Positions 37,286 to 48,535 of a stretch of 64,000 bases of DNA are shown piece after piece. The stretch's first letter is position 1; every line of letters begins with the position of its first letter. The translations under genes and the position numbers were made by a program. The notes under the pieces are model-generated. The model was not told the origin of the DNA. It did no database searches and was given only the letters and a program-made list of their open reading frames with translations. The DNA comes from Rathayibacter caricis DSM 15933 (lineage in GTDB: Bacteria; Actinomycetota; Actinomycetes; Actinomycetales; Microbacteriaceae), in NCBI RefSeq assembly GCF_003044275.1, contig NZ_PZPL01000001.1:3410001-3474000 (forward strand), in the 5' to 3' direction.

Positions 37286-38317
37286 ATGAGCGACTCGTCC
37301 GCACCGCGCACCGACTCGGACGGCGCAGGCGCTCCGTCCCGCCGCTCCGCTCGGGAGAGCACCGCCCGCCCCTCGGTCCTGCCGCCCGCGCAGACGCAGC
37401 CGGCCGTCCCCGCTGCGGAGCCCGTGGCGCCGCTGACCGTGCTGATCTCGGGCGCGAGCGGCATGATCGGCACGGAGCTGAGCCGTCAGCTGCGCGCCGA
37501 CGGCCACGAGATCCTCCGCCTGGTGCGGCACGCGCCCACGAGCGCGGACGAGTTCCACTGGGCGCCGACGTCGCACATGCTCGACTTCAGCGTGCTCGAC
37601 CGCGTCGACGCGGTCGTGAACCTCTCGGGCGCCTCCATCAGCCGCCTCCCGTGGACCTCCTCCTACAAGCGGGAGATCCTGGACTCGCGGGTCCAGGCGA
37701 CCCGCACCCTCACCGACGCGATGCGGATGGCGACCTCTCCCCCGTCGATCCTCCTGAACGCCTCCGCCGTCGGCTTCTACGGCGACCGCCCGGGCGAGGA
37801 CCTGACCGAGAACTCCGCGCGGGGCGAAGGGTTCCTGGCCGATGTCGTCGCCCGCTGGGAGGAGGCCGCGCACCTCGCGCCGCAATCCACCCGCGTCGCG
37901 ACCCTGCGCACGGGGCTGGTCCTCGGCGACGGAGGAGCGCTCAAGCCGCTGCTTCCGCTGACGAAGCTCGGACTCAGCGGTCCGCTCGGCGGCGGCGAGC
38001 AGGCCTGGCCCTGGATCAGCCTCTACGACGAGGCCGCGGCCATCCGCCACCTCCTCACCTCGACGCTGTCCGGTCCCGTCAACCTCGCGGGGCCCGTCCC
38101 CGCGACCGCGAACGAGATCATGAAGACGCTCGCCGAGCAGCTGCACCGGCCGTTCAAGCTGCCGGTGCCGGGACGGATCATCGAGCTCGCGTTGCAGGAC
38201 GCGGGTCACGAGCTCCTGCTCTCGAGCCAGCGGATGCTGCCGCAGCGACTGCTGGAGGACGGCTTCGTCTTCCGGCACCGCACGGTCGCCCAGGCGCTGG
38301 AGTGGGTCCTGGCCTGA
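37286..38317 (+). CDS. TIGR01777 family SDR-like oxidoreductase
   Basis: This is an NAD(P)-binding epimerase-like protein; in some bacteria homologues are linked to cell division or light responses, but the substrate is unknown. The 343-residue protein has a non-conserved Pro/Ala-rich leader (to about residue 48), a Rossmann start VLISGASGMIGTELSRQL, VVNLSGASI, NASAVGFYGD, WPWISLYDEAAAIRHLL and a C-terminal DUF1731 domain (LLSSQRMLPQRLLEDGFVFRH). A GGGAGG lies upstream of the ATG, with a TAGGCT about 50 bases away. It converges on the next gene. Confidence 0.85.
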   Translation: MSDSSAPRTDSDGAGAPSRRSARESTARPSVLPPAQTQPAVPAAEPVAPLTVLISGASGMIGTELSRQLRADGHEILRLVRHAPTSADEFHWAPTSHMLDFSVLDRVDAVVNLSGASISRLPWTSSYKREILDSRVQATRTLTDAMRMATSPPSILLNASAVGFYGDRPGEDLTENSARGEGFLADVVARWEEAAHLAPQSTRVATLRTGLVLGDGGALKPLLPLTKLGLSGPLGGGEQAWPWISLYDEAAAIRHLLTSTLSGPVNLAGPVPATANEIMKTLAEQLHRPFKLPVPGRIIELALQDAGHELLLSSQRMLPQRLLEDGFVFRHRTVAQALEWVLA

Positions 38318-38341
38318 CGAGCGCCGGGAGTCCCCGGAGGC

Positions 38342-38788
38342 TCAGGCCGGAGCGTCCTTCTCGAGGGCGATCGACGTCCTGATCGCGCCCCGGGCGCGCT
38401 TGCGGTCGCCGCTCGCGTCGTAGGCGAGCCCCAGGCGGTACCACGCCCGCCAGCTCTGCGGATCGGCGTCCACCTCGGCCGCGTAGCCGGGGAACAGCGT
38501 GTCGGCCTCCTCTCGCAGCGGGCGGCCGCTGGCGCGCGAGTCGAGGACCTCCTTCGGGAGCGCGTCCTCGGATTCGAGCCGGCGGGCCAGGCGCTCGGCG
38601 CGGAGCCCGAACAGGAGCTCGCGGACGAGCCCCCAGACGCCGACGGCGCCGAGGATGAGCAGGCCCAGCCCCATCACGATGCCGGGGACCGTGCCCGCGG
38701 CGAACGCGACCACGGAGTACTGCAGGCAGACGAAGAGGTAGAGGGCGAGCAGGACCGCCATCAGCCCGACGCCGACGCGGGTCCTCAC
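38342..38788 (-). CDS. Membrane protein with TPR-like tail
   Basis: The function is unknown. The 148-residue protein has two membrane helices (VGLMAVLLALYLFVCLQYSVV and VPGIVMGLGLLILGAVGVWG), an amphipathic linker and a C-terminal SWRAWYRLGLAYDASGDRKRARGAIRTSI that resembles one TPR unit. The GTG start overlaps the dapB stop (GTGA), so it is coupled to dapB; small TPR membrane proteins follow dapB in other Microbacteriaceae as far as I recall. No catalytic motif is visible. Confidence 0.6.
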   Translation of the reverse strand: MRTRVGVGLMAVLLALYLFVCLQYSVVAFAAGTVPGIVMGLGLLILGAVGVWGLVRELLFGLRAERLARRLESEDALPKEVLDSRASGRPLREEADTLFPGYAAEVDADPQSWRAWYRLGLAYDASGDRKRARGAIRTSIALEKDAPA

Positions 38789-39618
38789 GGTGCGCTCGTC
38801 GCGGCCGCGGCCTGGCCGGACGGCGCATCGTCGACCGGCGCCGGCTCGCCGGGAGCCCGCTCGGCCAGCGGCGCCGCGTCGAACGCCGCGCGCAGATCGA
38901 GGAGGGCGTCGAGCCCGACGACGACCCCCGTCGTCGAGCGCACCGCGTGCAGCGCCCTCAGGATCCCGGCCTCGTAGGAGGCCGGCGAGGAGGTGTCGTG
39001 GCGCAGCGTCACGGTCTCTCCGGTGCCGCCGAACACGACCTCCTGGCGGGCCTCGACTCCGGGCAGCCGCAGACTGTGCACCGGGATGCTCGCCACCTGC
39101 TGCCCGCGGGCGCGCTGGTCGGTGTGCGGTGCCTGCACCGGACCGAGCTCCGCCCGGGCCTGCAGGATCAGCTCCGCGGTCCGGACGGCGGTGCCCGACG
39201 GCGAGTCGACCTTGCGGGCGCCGTGCGTCTCGACGATCTCGACGGCGTCGAAGAAGCGGGCGGCGACGGTCGCCAGCGCTGTCGCGAGGACGGAGCCGAG
39301 CGAGAAGTTCGGGACGATGACGACACCCGCGTCGGGCTGGGCCTCGACCGTGCGGCGCAGCGCCGCGATGCGGTCGCCGGTCCATCCGGACGTGCCCACG
39401 AGCACCTTCCGGCCGTGGGCGACCGCGAAGTCGACGACGCCCTGGCTGACCGCGGGGACCGTCATGTCGACGACCACGTCGGCCGCCAGCATCTCCTGCG
39501 GATCGCTCCGGGAGCCCAGCCGGGCGACGAGCTCGAACTCGTCGGAGGCGTCGATCAGCGAGCAGGTGAGGGAGCCGAGTCGGCCGGACGCACCGACGAC
39601 GGCGACGGAAGTAGTCAC
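38785..39618 (-). CDS. dapB: 4-hydroxy-tetrahydrodipicolinate reductase
   Basis: DapB reduces the DapA product with NAD(P)H. The 277-residue protein has the Rossmann start VAVVGASGRLGS, DMTVPAVSQGVVDFA, GTSGWTGDRI, VPNFSLGSV and the catalytic segment ETHGARKVDSPSGTA. In most DapB the last motif reads HH; here the second histidine is glycine while the first, the proposed general acid, is kept. The C-terminal 35 residues are an Ala/Pro-rich extension. GTG at 39618 is preceded at six bases by TACGCT (39625-39630). Confidence 0.93.
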   Translation of the reverse strand: MTTSVAVVGASGRLGSLTCSLIDASDEFELVARLGSRSDPQEMLAADVVVDMTVPAVSQGVVDFAVAHGRKVLVGTSGWTGDRIAALRRTVEAQPDAGVVIVPNFSLGSVLATALATVAARFFDAVEIVETHGARKVDSPSGTAVRTAELILQARAELGPVQAPHTDQRARGQQVASIPVHSLRLPGVEARQEVVFGGTGETVTLRHDTSSPASYEAGILRALHAVRSTTGVVVGLDALLDLRAAFDAAPLAERAPGEPAPVDDAPSGQAAAATSAP

Positions 39619-39680
39619 TCCGTCAGCGTAACAACGCGGCTGCCCACGGGGGCGGGCGCCGCACCCGCGGGGGCGGCCGC

Positions 39681-40283
39681 TCAGTAGGGCTGGGCCTCCG
39701 GCAGGCCGGTGCGCAGCTCCACGGGCAGGTGCGCGAGGTCGTTGTGCACGACGAGGACCGGGGGCTTCCGCGATCGGACGCGGATGATCGTCAGCCCGCA
39801 GTTGGCCTGGTTGAGCCCGAGCCAACGCCAGTCCGGGGCGTCGAAGACGTGCCGCACGAACCAGCCGATCACGAAGTTGTGGGTGATGAGGAGGTCGTGC
39901 CGGTCCTCGCGCGACGGGGCCAGGAACTCCGAGACCGCATCCTGCATCTGCGCGTGTCCCGCCTCGATCTCGGCGGGCGTGACGCTGCCGAAGAACGGCT
40001 CGAACGCGCGCGGCATGTCGGGCGTGGGGCCGGAGGGGATGCAGTCGAACAGCAGCGAGGAGGGCTCGATCGCGAGTCCGGGCAGGACCGCGCGGAACCG
40101 GGCGGCCGTCTCCTCCGCCCGCCGGAGCGGCGAGTGCCACGCGCCCGTGAACGGGACGCCGCCGAGCCGCTCGGCGATGAGCCGGGCCTGGCGCTCCCCT
40201 CGTGCCGACAGCGGCCCGTCGGGCATGCCGTGCTCGGCGTCCTGCTGCTCGCCGTGACGGACGAGGTAGATGTAATGGGACAC
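39681..40283 (-). CDS. Histidine phosphatase superfamily protein
   Basis: This is a phosphoglycerate-mutase-like phosphatase; the substrate is unknown. The 200-residue protein starts MSHYIYLVRHGEQQD with the phosphohistidine in LVRHGE, then the second arginine in WHSPLRRAEETAARF, and the second catalytic histidine in LLITHNFVIGWFVRH. A GGGGGAG lies six bases before the GTG start. It lies between the M16 peptidase and dapB, all on one strand. Confidence 0.85.
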   Translation of the reverse strand: MSHYIYLVRHGEQQDAEHGMPDGPLSARGERQARLIAERLGGVPFTGAWHSPLRRAEETAARFRAVLPGLAIEPSSLLFDCIPSGPTPDMPRAFEPFFGSVTPAEIEAGHAQMQDAVSEFLAPSREDRHDLLITHNFVIGWFVRHVFDAPDWRWLGLNQANCGLTIIRVRSRKPPVLVVHNDLAHLPVELRTGLPEAQPY

Positions 40284-40343
40284 GTGGGGCTCCCCCGGGT
40301 GCGGCGCGACGGTGCGCGGTCAACGGTCGTTCGCGAGAACGGA

Positions 40344-41741
40344 TCAGACGGTGGGAGCGCTCTCGATCTCGGCGATACCGGCGAACGTCGATGCGTCGAC
40401 CGCACCGACGGCCGAGATCGACGACGGCCCCCTCGCCAAGTCTGCCGCGAGAGCCTGGACATCCTCCGCGCCGACGCGCGCAAGACGGCGCAGGCTCTCA
40501 TCCAGGTCGACGAATTCGCCGAAGGTCAGCTCGGCGCGGCCGAGCCGGGACATCCGCGTGTCCGAGTCCTCGAGCGCGAGGGCGGCGGCGCCGGAAAGCT
40601 GGCCTCGGGCGCGCCCGATCTCGTCCTCGGAGACGCCGTCCTCGGCGAGGCGGTGGAACTCCGAGACGAGGAGCTCGGCGACGGTGCCGGCCTTGGCGGG
40701 CGTGCTCGCCGCGTAGAGGCCGAAGATGCCGGCGTCGGAGTAGGACGGGGCGAACGAGTAGACGGAGTAGGCGAGGCCGCGCTTCTCGCGGATCTCCTGG
40801 AAGAGGCGCGAGGACATCCCGCCGCCGAGGATCGAGTTGAGCACGCCCATCGTCATCCGACGGTCGTCGGCCGCGGCGAGGCCGGGGAACCCGATCAGGA
40901 TGTTGGCCTGCTCGGTCGGGCGGTGGACGATCGACAGTGCGCTGCCCCGCTCGTAGTGGGCCTCGAGGCCCACGCGGCGCGCCACGGGAGCCGCAGGGAC
41001 GGAGAGGTCCCAGCCGTCGGAGGAGAGCACGCGCTCGAGCAGCGCGACCAGGGACTCGTGCTCGACGGCGCCGGCGACGGAGACGACGAGATCGCGGGGG
41101 CTGTAGGCGGCCCGGTAGTGCGCCCAGACGGCGTCGCGGGTGGCCTCGCCGATGGTCTGCGGGCTGCCGCCGATAGGGCGCCCCAGCGGGTGGTCGCCGA
41201 AGACGGACTCGAACAGGCGCTCGCTCGCCACGTCGGCCGGATCGTCGTCGGCCATGGCGAGCTCCTCGAGGATCACGCCGCGCTCGGTCTCGAACTCGTC
41301 CGGGTCCAGCAGGCTGGAGGTGACCATGTCGCCGATGACCTCGGCGGCCATCGGGAGATCGCGGTCCTGCACCTTGGCGTAGTAGCAGGTGTACTCCTTC
41401 GCGGTGAGCGCGTTGTGCTCGCCGCCCACGGAGTCGAAGGAGACGGCGATGTCGAGAGCCGAGCGCGACCGGGTGCCCTTGAAGAGCAGGTGCTCGAGGA
41501 AGTGGGTGGAGCCGAAGTTCGACGGGGTCGCCGGACGCCCGCCCTCGGCAGGACGCGCGGGCTGCTCGTCGCGCGAGCCCGCGGCGACCCAGAAGCCGAC
41601 GGTGGCGCTGCGGGCACCGGGGACGGCCTCGCTCAGGATGCGGACACCACTGGAGAGGACGGAGCGGCGGACGAGCGAGCCACCGGCGGCCCGGATCGTC
41701 GTCTCCGGCTGGTCGAGAGGGAGTGCGACGCCGTGGTTCAT
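40344..41741 (-). CDS. M16 family zinc peptidase (pitrilysin-like)
   Basis: This is a zinc peptidase of the processing-peptidase type. The 465-residue protein has the inverted zinc motif HFLEH (STHFLEHLLFKGT, about residue 85) and the downstream glutamate in the GVILEELAMADDDP region, followed by the R/Y pair region GLAYSVYSFAPSYSD of the second half. Homologues lie directly after pnp in many actinobacteria; here 4.1 kb of accessory genes separates them. ATG at 41741 is favoured: TAGTGT (41749-41754) ends seven bases upstream. A GTG nine bases earlier is inside that element. Confidence 0.9.
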   Translation of the reverse strand: MNHGVALPLDQPETTIRAAGGSLVRRSVLSSGVRILSEAVPGARSATVGFWVAAGSRDEQPARPAEGGRPATPSNFGSTHFLEHLLFKGTRSRSALDIAVSFDSVGGEHNALTAKEYTCYYAKVQDRDLPMAAEVIGDMVTSSLLDPDEFETERGVILEELAMADDDPADVASERLFESVFGDHPLGRPIGGSPQTIGEATRDAVWAHYRAAYSPRDLVVSVAGAVEHESLVALLERVLSSDGWDLSVPAAPVARRVGLEAHYERGSALSIVHRPTEQANILIGFPGLAAADDRRMTMGVLNSILGGGMSSRLFQEIREKRGLAYSVYSFAPSYSDAGIFGLYAASTPAKAGTVAELLVSEFHRLAEDGVSEDEIGRARGQLSGAAALALEDSDTRMSRLGRAELTFGEFVDLDESLRRLARVGAEDVQALAADLARGPSSISAVGAVDASTFAGIAEIESAPTV

Positions 41742-41806
41742 CCGACCCACACTAGGTCACCCGCACGCGCTGTCCCGGCCCGCGGTCATCCGTGCAGGAC
41801 TCGACG

Positions 41807-42823
41807 TCAGCGTCGAGCGCGCTCGAGGGCGTGGAGATGAGCGGCGTCGAGCTCGAGCGAGACGGCGCGGACCAGGGTGTCGATCTCGGCGCAGGATGCG
41901 GGCTCGACGGTCGCCGCGGCGACACCCGGCCGGGCGAGCAGCCAGGCGAGGGCGACGGCGGCCGTGGTCGCGGACAGCTCGGCGCCGATCGCGTCGAGCG
42001 CCGCGAGCACCCGCCGTCCGCGACGGCCGAGATGCACCGACGCGAGCGCCCCGTCGGGAAGAGCCCGCAGTTCGCGCCTCGAGCGCGCCGCTCCGTGCAG
42101 GAAGCCGTGCGCGAGAGGCGCGGTGGCCACGACGGAGAGCCCCTGGCCCCGCGCGACGAGCCCGAGGTCGCCCTCGGCGTCCGAGCCCTCGAGCAGGCTG
42201 TAGCGCAGCTCCACCCCGGAGAAGCGCGGCAGACCGTGACCGGCGAGCACCCGTGCCTCGAAGAGCTCCTCGGCCGCGAACCCCGAGGCGAGGACCGCCC
42301 GGACCTTCCCGCGCGCGAGCAGGACCTCGACGGCGCTGAGCAGCTCGTCGAGCCTCCCGGCGCTGTCGGGCCGCACCGCGAGGACGTCCAGGTGGTCGGT
42401 GCGCAGGCGCCGGAGCGACTGGTCGACGCGGGCGACCAGGGCGCGGGGGGACGGCGAGGCGTCGGCGGTCGGTCCCAGGCGCCCGAGGAGGAGGAAGCGG
42501 TCGCGATCCCGGTGACCGGCGAGCCAGCGGCCCACGGTCTCCTCGCCGGCGGCGGAGGCCGCGGTGTCGGTGACGAGGACTCCGTTGCCACCCCAGGCCG
42601 CGAACCGCTCGAGGAGCTCGGGACCGGCGTCGTGGCCGCGACGGCCGAGGACGGCGGCGTCGAGCAGGAGGGGGAAGAGGGACTGCGCGGAGTCGCCGAG
42701 CGAGCGGCGCAGCGTGTGGGCGACGACCGGTCCGGTGTCGCCCGGGGAACCCGCTTCCGGGAGCGCTCCGAGGGATCCGTGACGCGTCGCCTTCACGGTC
42801 GCGCGGGCCTTCAGCCTCGGCAC
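41807..42823 (-). CDS. Aldo/keto reductase-like protein lacking catalytic residues
   Basis: The 338-residue protein has an AKR barrel: GNGVLVTDTAASAAGEETVGRWL, LVARVDQSLRRLRTDHLDVL, VRAVLASGFAAEEL and ATTAAVALAWLLARPGVAAA. In active AKRs the first segment carries the catalytic Tyr (DTA..Y), absent here, and the following K (ATKVG) is R in LLLGRLG; the H of the beta-4 strand is also not seen. It may be a pseudoenzyme or a diverged NADP-binding protein. GTG at 42823 has GGGAGAG about seven bases upstream. It is related to the AKR gene at 44817-45779 and divergent from the glucosidase. Confidence 0.7.
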   Translation of the reverse strand: MPRLKARATVKATRHGSLGALPEAGSPGDTGPVVAHTLRRSLGDSAQSLFPLLLDAAVLGRRGHDAGPELLERFAAWGGNGVLVTDTAASAAGEETVGRWLAGHRDRDRFLLLGRLGPTADASPSPRALVARVDQSLRRLRTDHLDVLAVRPDSAGRLDELLSAVEVLLARGKVRAVLASGFAAEELFEARVLAGHGLPRFSGVELRYSLLEGSDAEGDLGLVARGQGLSVVATAPLAHGFLHGAARSRRELRALPDGALASVHLGRRGRRVLAALDAIGAELSATTAAVALAWLLARPGVAAATVEPASCAEIDTLVRAVSLELDAAHLHALERARR

Positions 42824-43012
42824 GCCACCACTCTCCCTGCGGCGGCTCGGGACCCGCCAGGACCGAGAGTAGCCGAGGGCCGAGCGCCGCTCCGGAGGCG
42901 GTGCGGAACGGTTCATCAGATCGTTACACGGCGGTCTCCTCCCCCGCCGCGAACCTGCTCCGCTCTCCCCAGGATGCGGTGCGGCGACTCCTCCGCGGCA
43001 CCGGGTCGCGGC

Positions 43013-43018
43013 TAGATT
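43013..43018 (+). promoter_or_regulatory. -10 element of the glucosidase gene
   Basis: TAGATT ends seven bases before the ATG at 43026 and suggests a leaderless mRNA. The 202-base divergent region to the AKR-like gene may hold shared operators; I saw no clear palindrome. Confidence 0.45.
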
Positions 43019-43025
43019 CGCCCTC

Positions 43026-44738
43026 ATGGAGCCCCTCACCCCGCCCCCGTCGACGCCCTGGTGGACCAGCGCCGTCGTCTACCAGATCTACCCCCGCTCG
43101 TTCGCGGACTCGAACGGCGACGGCATCGGCGACCTCGGCGGGATCCGCTCCCGGCTCGACCACCTGGCCGACCTCGGAGTGGACGTCGTCTGGCTGTCGC
43201 CGATCTACCCGTCACCGCAGCACGACAACGGCTACGACATCTCGGACTACGAGGACATCGATCCGCTCTTCGGCGACCTCGCGGAGTTCGACCTGCTGCT
43301 GGCGGAGGCGCACGAACGCGGCATCCGCATCGTGATGGACCTCGTGGTGAACCACACGAGCGACGAGCACGCGTGGTTCGTCGAGTCCCGCTCCTCGATC
43401 GAGAACCCCACACGTGACTGGTACTGGTGGCGGAAGGGTCGCGCCGCCGCAGGCGTCTCCTCCGAGCTCGAGGCCGCCGGTGACGCAGGACTGGACGTCG
43501 CCGAGCCCAACGGCTGGCGCTCGTACTTCTCCGGGCCGGCGTGGACCCGGGACTCCGTGACCGACGAGTACTTCCTCCACCTGTTCGCGGTGCAGCAGCC
43601 CGACCTGAACTGGGAGAACGCCGAGGTCCGGCGCGCGGTGCACGCGATGATGAACCGCTGGCTCGACCGCGGCGTCGACGGGTTCCGGATGGACGTCATC
43701 AACCTCGTGTCGAAGAACCTCGACGAGGTCGACGGCGAGGGCGGCGGCACGGGCATCGTCGGCGGAGTGGGTCCGCGGCTGCACGAGTACCTCCGCGAGA
43801 TGAACGAGGCCGTGTTCGCGGGGCGCGAGGGCGCCTACCTCACCGTCGGCGAGATGCCCGGAGTGACCCTGGAGGAGGCCGCGCTCGTCACCGATCCCCA
43901 GCGCCGGGAGCTCGACATGGTGTTCCAGTTCGAGCACGTGGGCATCGACCACGGCGTCGACAAGTTCCACCCGGTGCCGCTGGACCTCGTCGCGCTCAAG
44001 GCGAACCTCGCCCGCTGGCAGGAAGGCCTCGCCGAGCGCGGCTGGAACTCGCTCTACCTCAACAACCACGACCAGCCGCGGCTGGTCTCGCGCTTCGGCG
44101 ACGACGGCCGCTACCGCTACGAATCCGCGACGCTCTGGGCGACCCTCCTGCACCTGCAGCGCGGCACGCCCTACATCTACCAGGGCGAGGAGATCGGGAT
44201 GACGAACGTGCCCTTCTCGGGGATCGAGGACTTCCGGGACGTCGAGTCGCTGAACTACTACGCCGAGGCGGTCGGCGACCGCGGGGAGGATCCGGAGGAG
44301 GTCCTGGCGGGTCTGCGGGCGCAGAGCCGCGACAACGCGCGCACACCTGTGCAGTGGGACGGCGGCGAGCACGCCGGCTTCACGACGGGCGAACCGTGGA
44401 TCCCGGTCAATCCGAACTCGATCGAGCTGAACGTGGCGGCCGATCGGGCATCGGAGCGCTCGGTGTTCGAGTACTACCGGGCCCTGATCGCGCTGCGGCA
44501 CGCCGACGAGACCGTGCAGCTGGGCCGGTTCCGGCTCCTCGAGCCCGAGCACCCGACGCTCTTCGCGTTCACGCGCACCGGCGCGAGCGAGCTGCTCGCC
44601 GTGGGCAACGTGTCGGGCGAGCCGCTCGAGGTGTCGCTGCTGGCCGAGTGGGCGGGGGCCGAGACGGTGCTGGGCAACGTGCCGGGGTCGACCGGGACGA
44701 CGCTCCAGCCGTGGGAGGCGCGGGTCCTGCGCCGCTGA
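43026..44738 (+). CDS. GH13 alpha-glucosidase (oligo-1,6-glucosidase type)
   Basis: This is a cytoplasmic enzyme that cleaves alpha-glucosides such as maltose, isomaltose or sucrose analogues. The 570-residue GH13 protein has VVYQIYPRSFADSNGDGIGDL, DLVVNHTSDEHAWF, the nucleophile Asp in DGFRMDVIN (about residue 222), the acid Glu in VGEMPG (about 275) and the third Asp in NNHDQPR (about 348). It has no signal peptide. The motif V..NHTSD and QPDLNWEN fit the exo-acting subfamilies. No sugar transporter or regulator lies next to it, so the natural substrate is open. Confidence 0.9.
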   Translation: MEPLTPPPSTPWWTSAVVYQIYPRSFADSNGDGIGDLGGIRSRLDHLADLGVDVVWLSPIYPSPQHDNGYDISDYEDIDPLFGDLAEFDLLLAEAHERGIRIVMDLVVNHTSDEHAWFVESRSSIENPTRDWYWWRKGRAAAGVSSELEAAGDAGLDVAEPNGWRSYFSGPAWTRDSVTDEYFLHLFAVQQPDLNWENAEVRRAVHAMMNRWLDRGVDGFRMDVINLVSKNLDEVDGEGGGTGIVGGVGPRLHEYLREMNEAVFAGREGAYLTVGEMPGVTLEEAALVTDPQRRELDMVFQFEHVGIDHGVDKFHPVPLDLVALKANLARWQEGLAERGWNSLYLNNHDQPRLVSRFGDDGRYRYESATLWATLLHLQRGTPYIYQGEEIGMTNVPFSGIEDFRDVESLNYYAEAVGDRGEDPEEVLAGLRAQSRDNARTPVQWDGGEHAGFTTGEPWIPVNPNSIELNVAADRASERSVFEYYRALIALRHADETVQLGRFRLLEPEHPTLFAFTRTGASELLAVGNVSGEPLEVSLLAEWAGAETVLGNVPGSTGTTLQPWEARVLRR

Positions 44739-44777
44739 TCGGGAGCGCGGTCGGCCGACAGGCTCCCCGACCTCGTG

Positions 44778-44811
44778 CCGACGGCTCCGGGGATCACCCG
44801 GGAGCCGTCGG
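44778..44811. terminator. Bidirectional terminator, glucosidase/AKR
   Basis: An 11-bp stem CCGACGGCTCC/GGAGCCGTCGG lies between the convergent glucosidase and aldo/keto reductase genes. Confidence 0.75.
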
Positions 44812-44816
44812 ACCGG

Positions 44817-45779
44817 TCAGGCGGAGGCGCGGTCGAGCTGGGCGAGGTCGCTGCGGGTCAGCGGGAGGGAGGCCGCGCCGAAGACCGACTCGAGCTCCTC
44901 GGCTCCGCGGGCGCGGACGACTGCGGCGGAGACCTCCTGATGCGAGAGCACCCACGCGAGGGCGACCGTGCCGGGGTTGGTGCCGTGGGCCTCGGCGATC
45001 TCGTCGAGCGCGGCGAGCACCTTGCTGCCGTGGCGCCCCACGTAGTCGAGCGCAGCCTCGAACATGACCGACTGCGGCTCGTCCGAGCGGTGGCGCATCG
45101 CGCCCGTGAGGTAGCCGCTCGCGAGCGGGAGCCGCGCCAGCGTGCCGAGCTCCTGCCGGATCACCTCGGGGGCGACGTCGGACTCGTAGTCCTTGCGCTC
45201 CATCAGGTTGTACTCGGCCACCACGACCGAGAAGACGGGCAGCCCGTGGAGGGTCGCGGCCTCCTCGGCGCGGGCGAGCGCCTCGCCGCTGAAGTGGGCG
45301 GCGCCGAGCGCTCCGACGGAGCCGTTCGCGAGGAACGGGGCGACGGCCGCGAGGCTCTCCTCGATCGGCACCTCCGGGTCCTCGCTGTCGAAGGACAGGA
45401 GGTCGATCCGGGTGCCCAGGCGCTCGAGACTGCCCTCGACGGCCGCCCGGACGTCGCCCGGAGCGAGGCCCGGGGCGTCGGGGTGGCGGCCGACCTTGGT
45501 GGCGACGAGCATCCGCTCGCGTGCGCCGCTCGCCTCGAGCCAGCGGCCGATCATGTACTCGCTGCGACCGGTCGCGTAGTGGTCGGCGGTCGAGATCAGG
45601 GTGCCGCCGAGCGCCGCGAAGGCGTCGAGCGCCTCGGTCGTGTCGTCGATCCCCGCGGCCCAGCCGAAGACGGAGCCGTCGAGGGCGAGCGGATGCACGG
45701 GGAGGCCGGTGCGACCGAGGGTGCGCTGGGGAGCGGCGGGCGTCTCCGGCTCGGTGGCCAGGGGCGTCGGGTCGATCAC
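44817..45779 (-). CDS. Aldo/keto reductase
   Basis: The 320-residue AKR-barrel protein starts with a short Pro-rich leader, then RTLGRTGLPVHPLALDGSVFG. The catalytic Tyr (TADHYATGRSEYMIGRWL) and Lys (LVATKVGRHPD) are present. The usual beta-4 histidine (D.Y..H..D) is replaced in LLSFDSEDPEVPIEE, so the tetrad is incomplete. The GTG has a GGAGGA just upstream. It resembles the AKR-like gene at 41807-42823 across much of its length, so the two probably arose by duplication around the glucosidase. The substrate is unknown. Confidence 0.78.
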   Translation of the reverse strand: MIDPTPLATEPETPAAPQRTLGRTGLPVHPLALDGSVFGWAAGIDDTTEALDAFAALGGTLISTADHYATGRSEYMIGRWLEASGARERMLVATKVGRHPDAPGLAPGDVRAAVEGSLERLGTRIDLLSFDSEDPEVPIEESLAAVAPFLANGSVGALGAAHFSGEALARAEEAATLHGLPVFSVVVAEYNLMERKDYESDVAPEVIRQELGTLARLPLASGYLTGAMRHRSDEPQSVMFEAALDYVGRHGSKVLAALDEIAEAHGTNPGTVALAWVLSHQEVSAAVVRARGAEELESVFGAASLPLTRSDLAQLDRASA

Positions 45780-45849
45780 GGTGTTCCTCCGGTCGGGGCG
45801 GTGCGACGGCGCGGTTCGGCAACGCTACCCCATCCGCCGCAGAACGACG

Positions 45850-45881
45850 GACGCCCGCCCCACCGGAGTGGGACGGGCGTC
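45850..45881 (-). terminator. Terminator after pnp
   Basis: GACGCCCGCCCCAC pairs with GTGGGACGGGCGTC (one bulged or mismatched position) 18 bases after the pnp stop. Confidence 0.8.
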
Positions 45882-45898
45882 ACGACGTGCAAGAGCGA

Positions 45899-48169
<2,271 letters not shown>

Positions 48170-48535
48170 GAGGTTCTGTCTCCTTCAACGTATGCAGCGG
48201 CGCCCGTTCTGGGCGCCGGCGTTCGTCGGAGCAGAGTTCCGGTCAGGAATCGAGACGATTCCACGGCAGGGCGTCGCGCCGTGCCGTCGTGTGGAGGGCG
48301 TTCGTGCTGGCCACCAGTAGAAAAGCTCCGGGTCGCCTCCTGTGCGACGACGCCGCACCTGTGAACCGGGACTCCACCACCGAGGACCAGCTTCCTGCCG
48401 GCCTGCTCCGTGGTTCGAATCCGGTGACGGCCGGCGGCCGCTGCGGATTCGGAACCGGTTCATGCTATCAGCACGGGTGCCGGACGGCCAGGAACGCGCG
48501 GCGGGACGCTCCGGGGCGGCTGTCGCAGGGAGCGC
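48170..48535 (-). promoter_or_regulatory. Upstream region and leader of pnp
   Basis: No gene is visible in these 366 bases. A hairpin GGCGCCC/GGGCGCC (48199-48217) lies about 30 bases before the pnp start. A TAGCAT that may be a -10 lies at 48462-48467 on the minus strand, with no good -35. If used, the leader is about 290 bases. PNPase genes in other bacteria are self-regulated at such leader stems by RNase III; here this is an inference. Confidence 0.45.

Noticed and set aside
48407..48426. GGTTCGAATCC, a tRNA T-loop-like sequence in the pnp upstream region
   Set aside because: The flanking T-stem does not pair fully, and no acceptor, D- or anticodon arms can be built on either strand.
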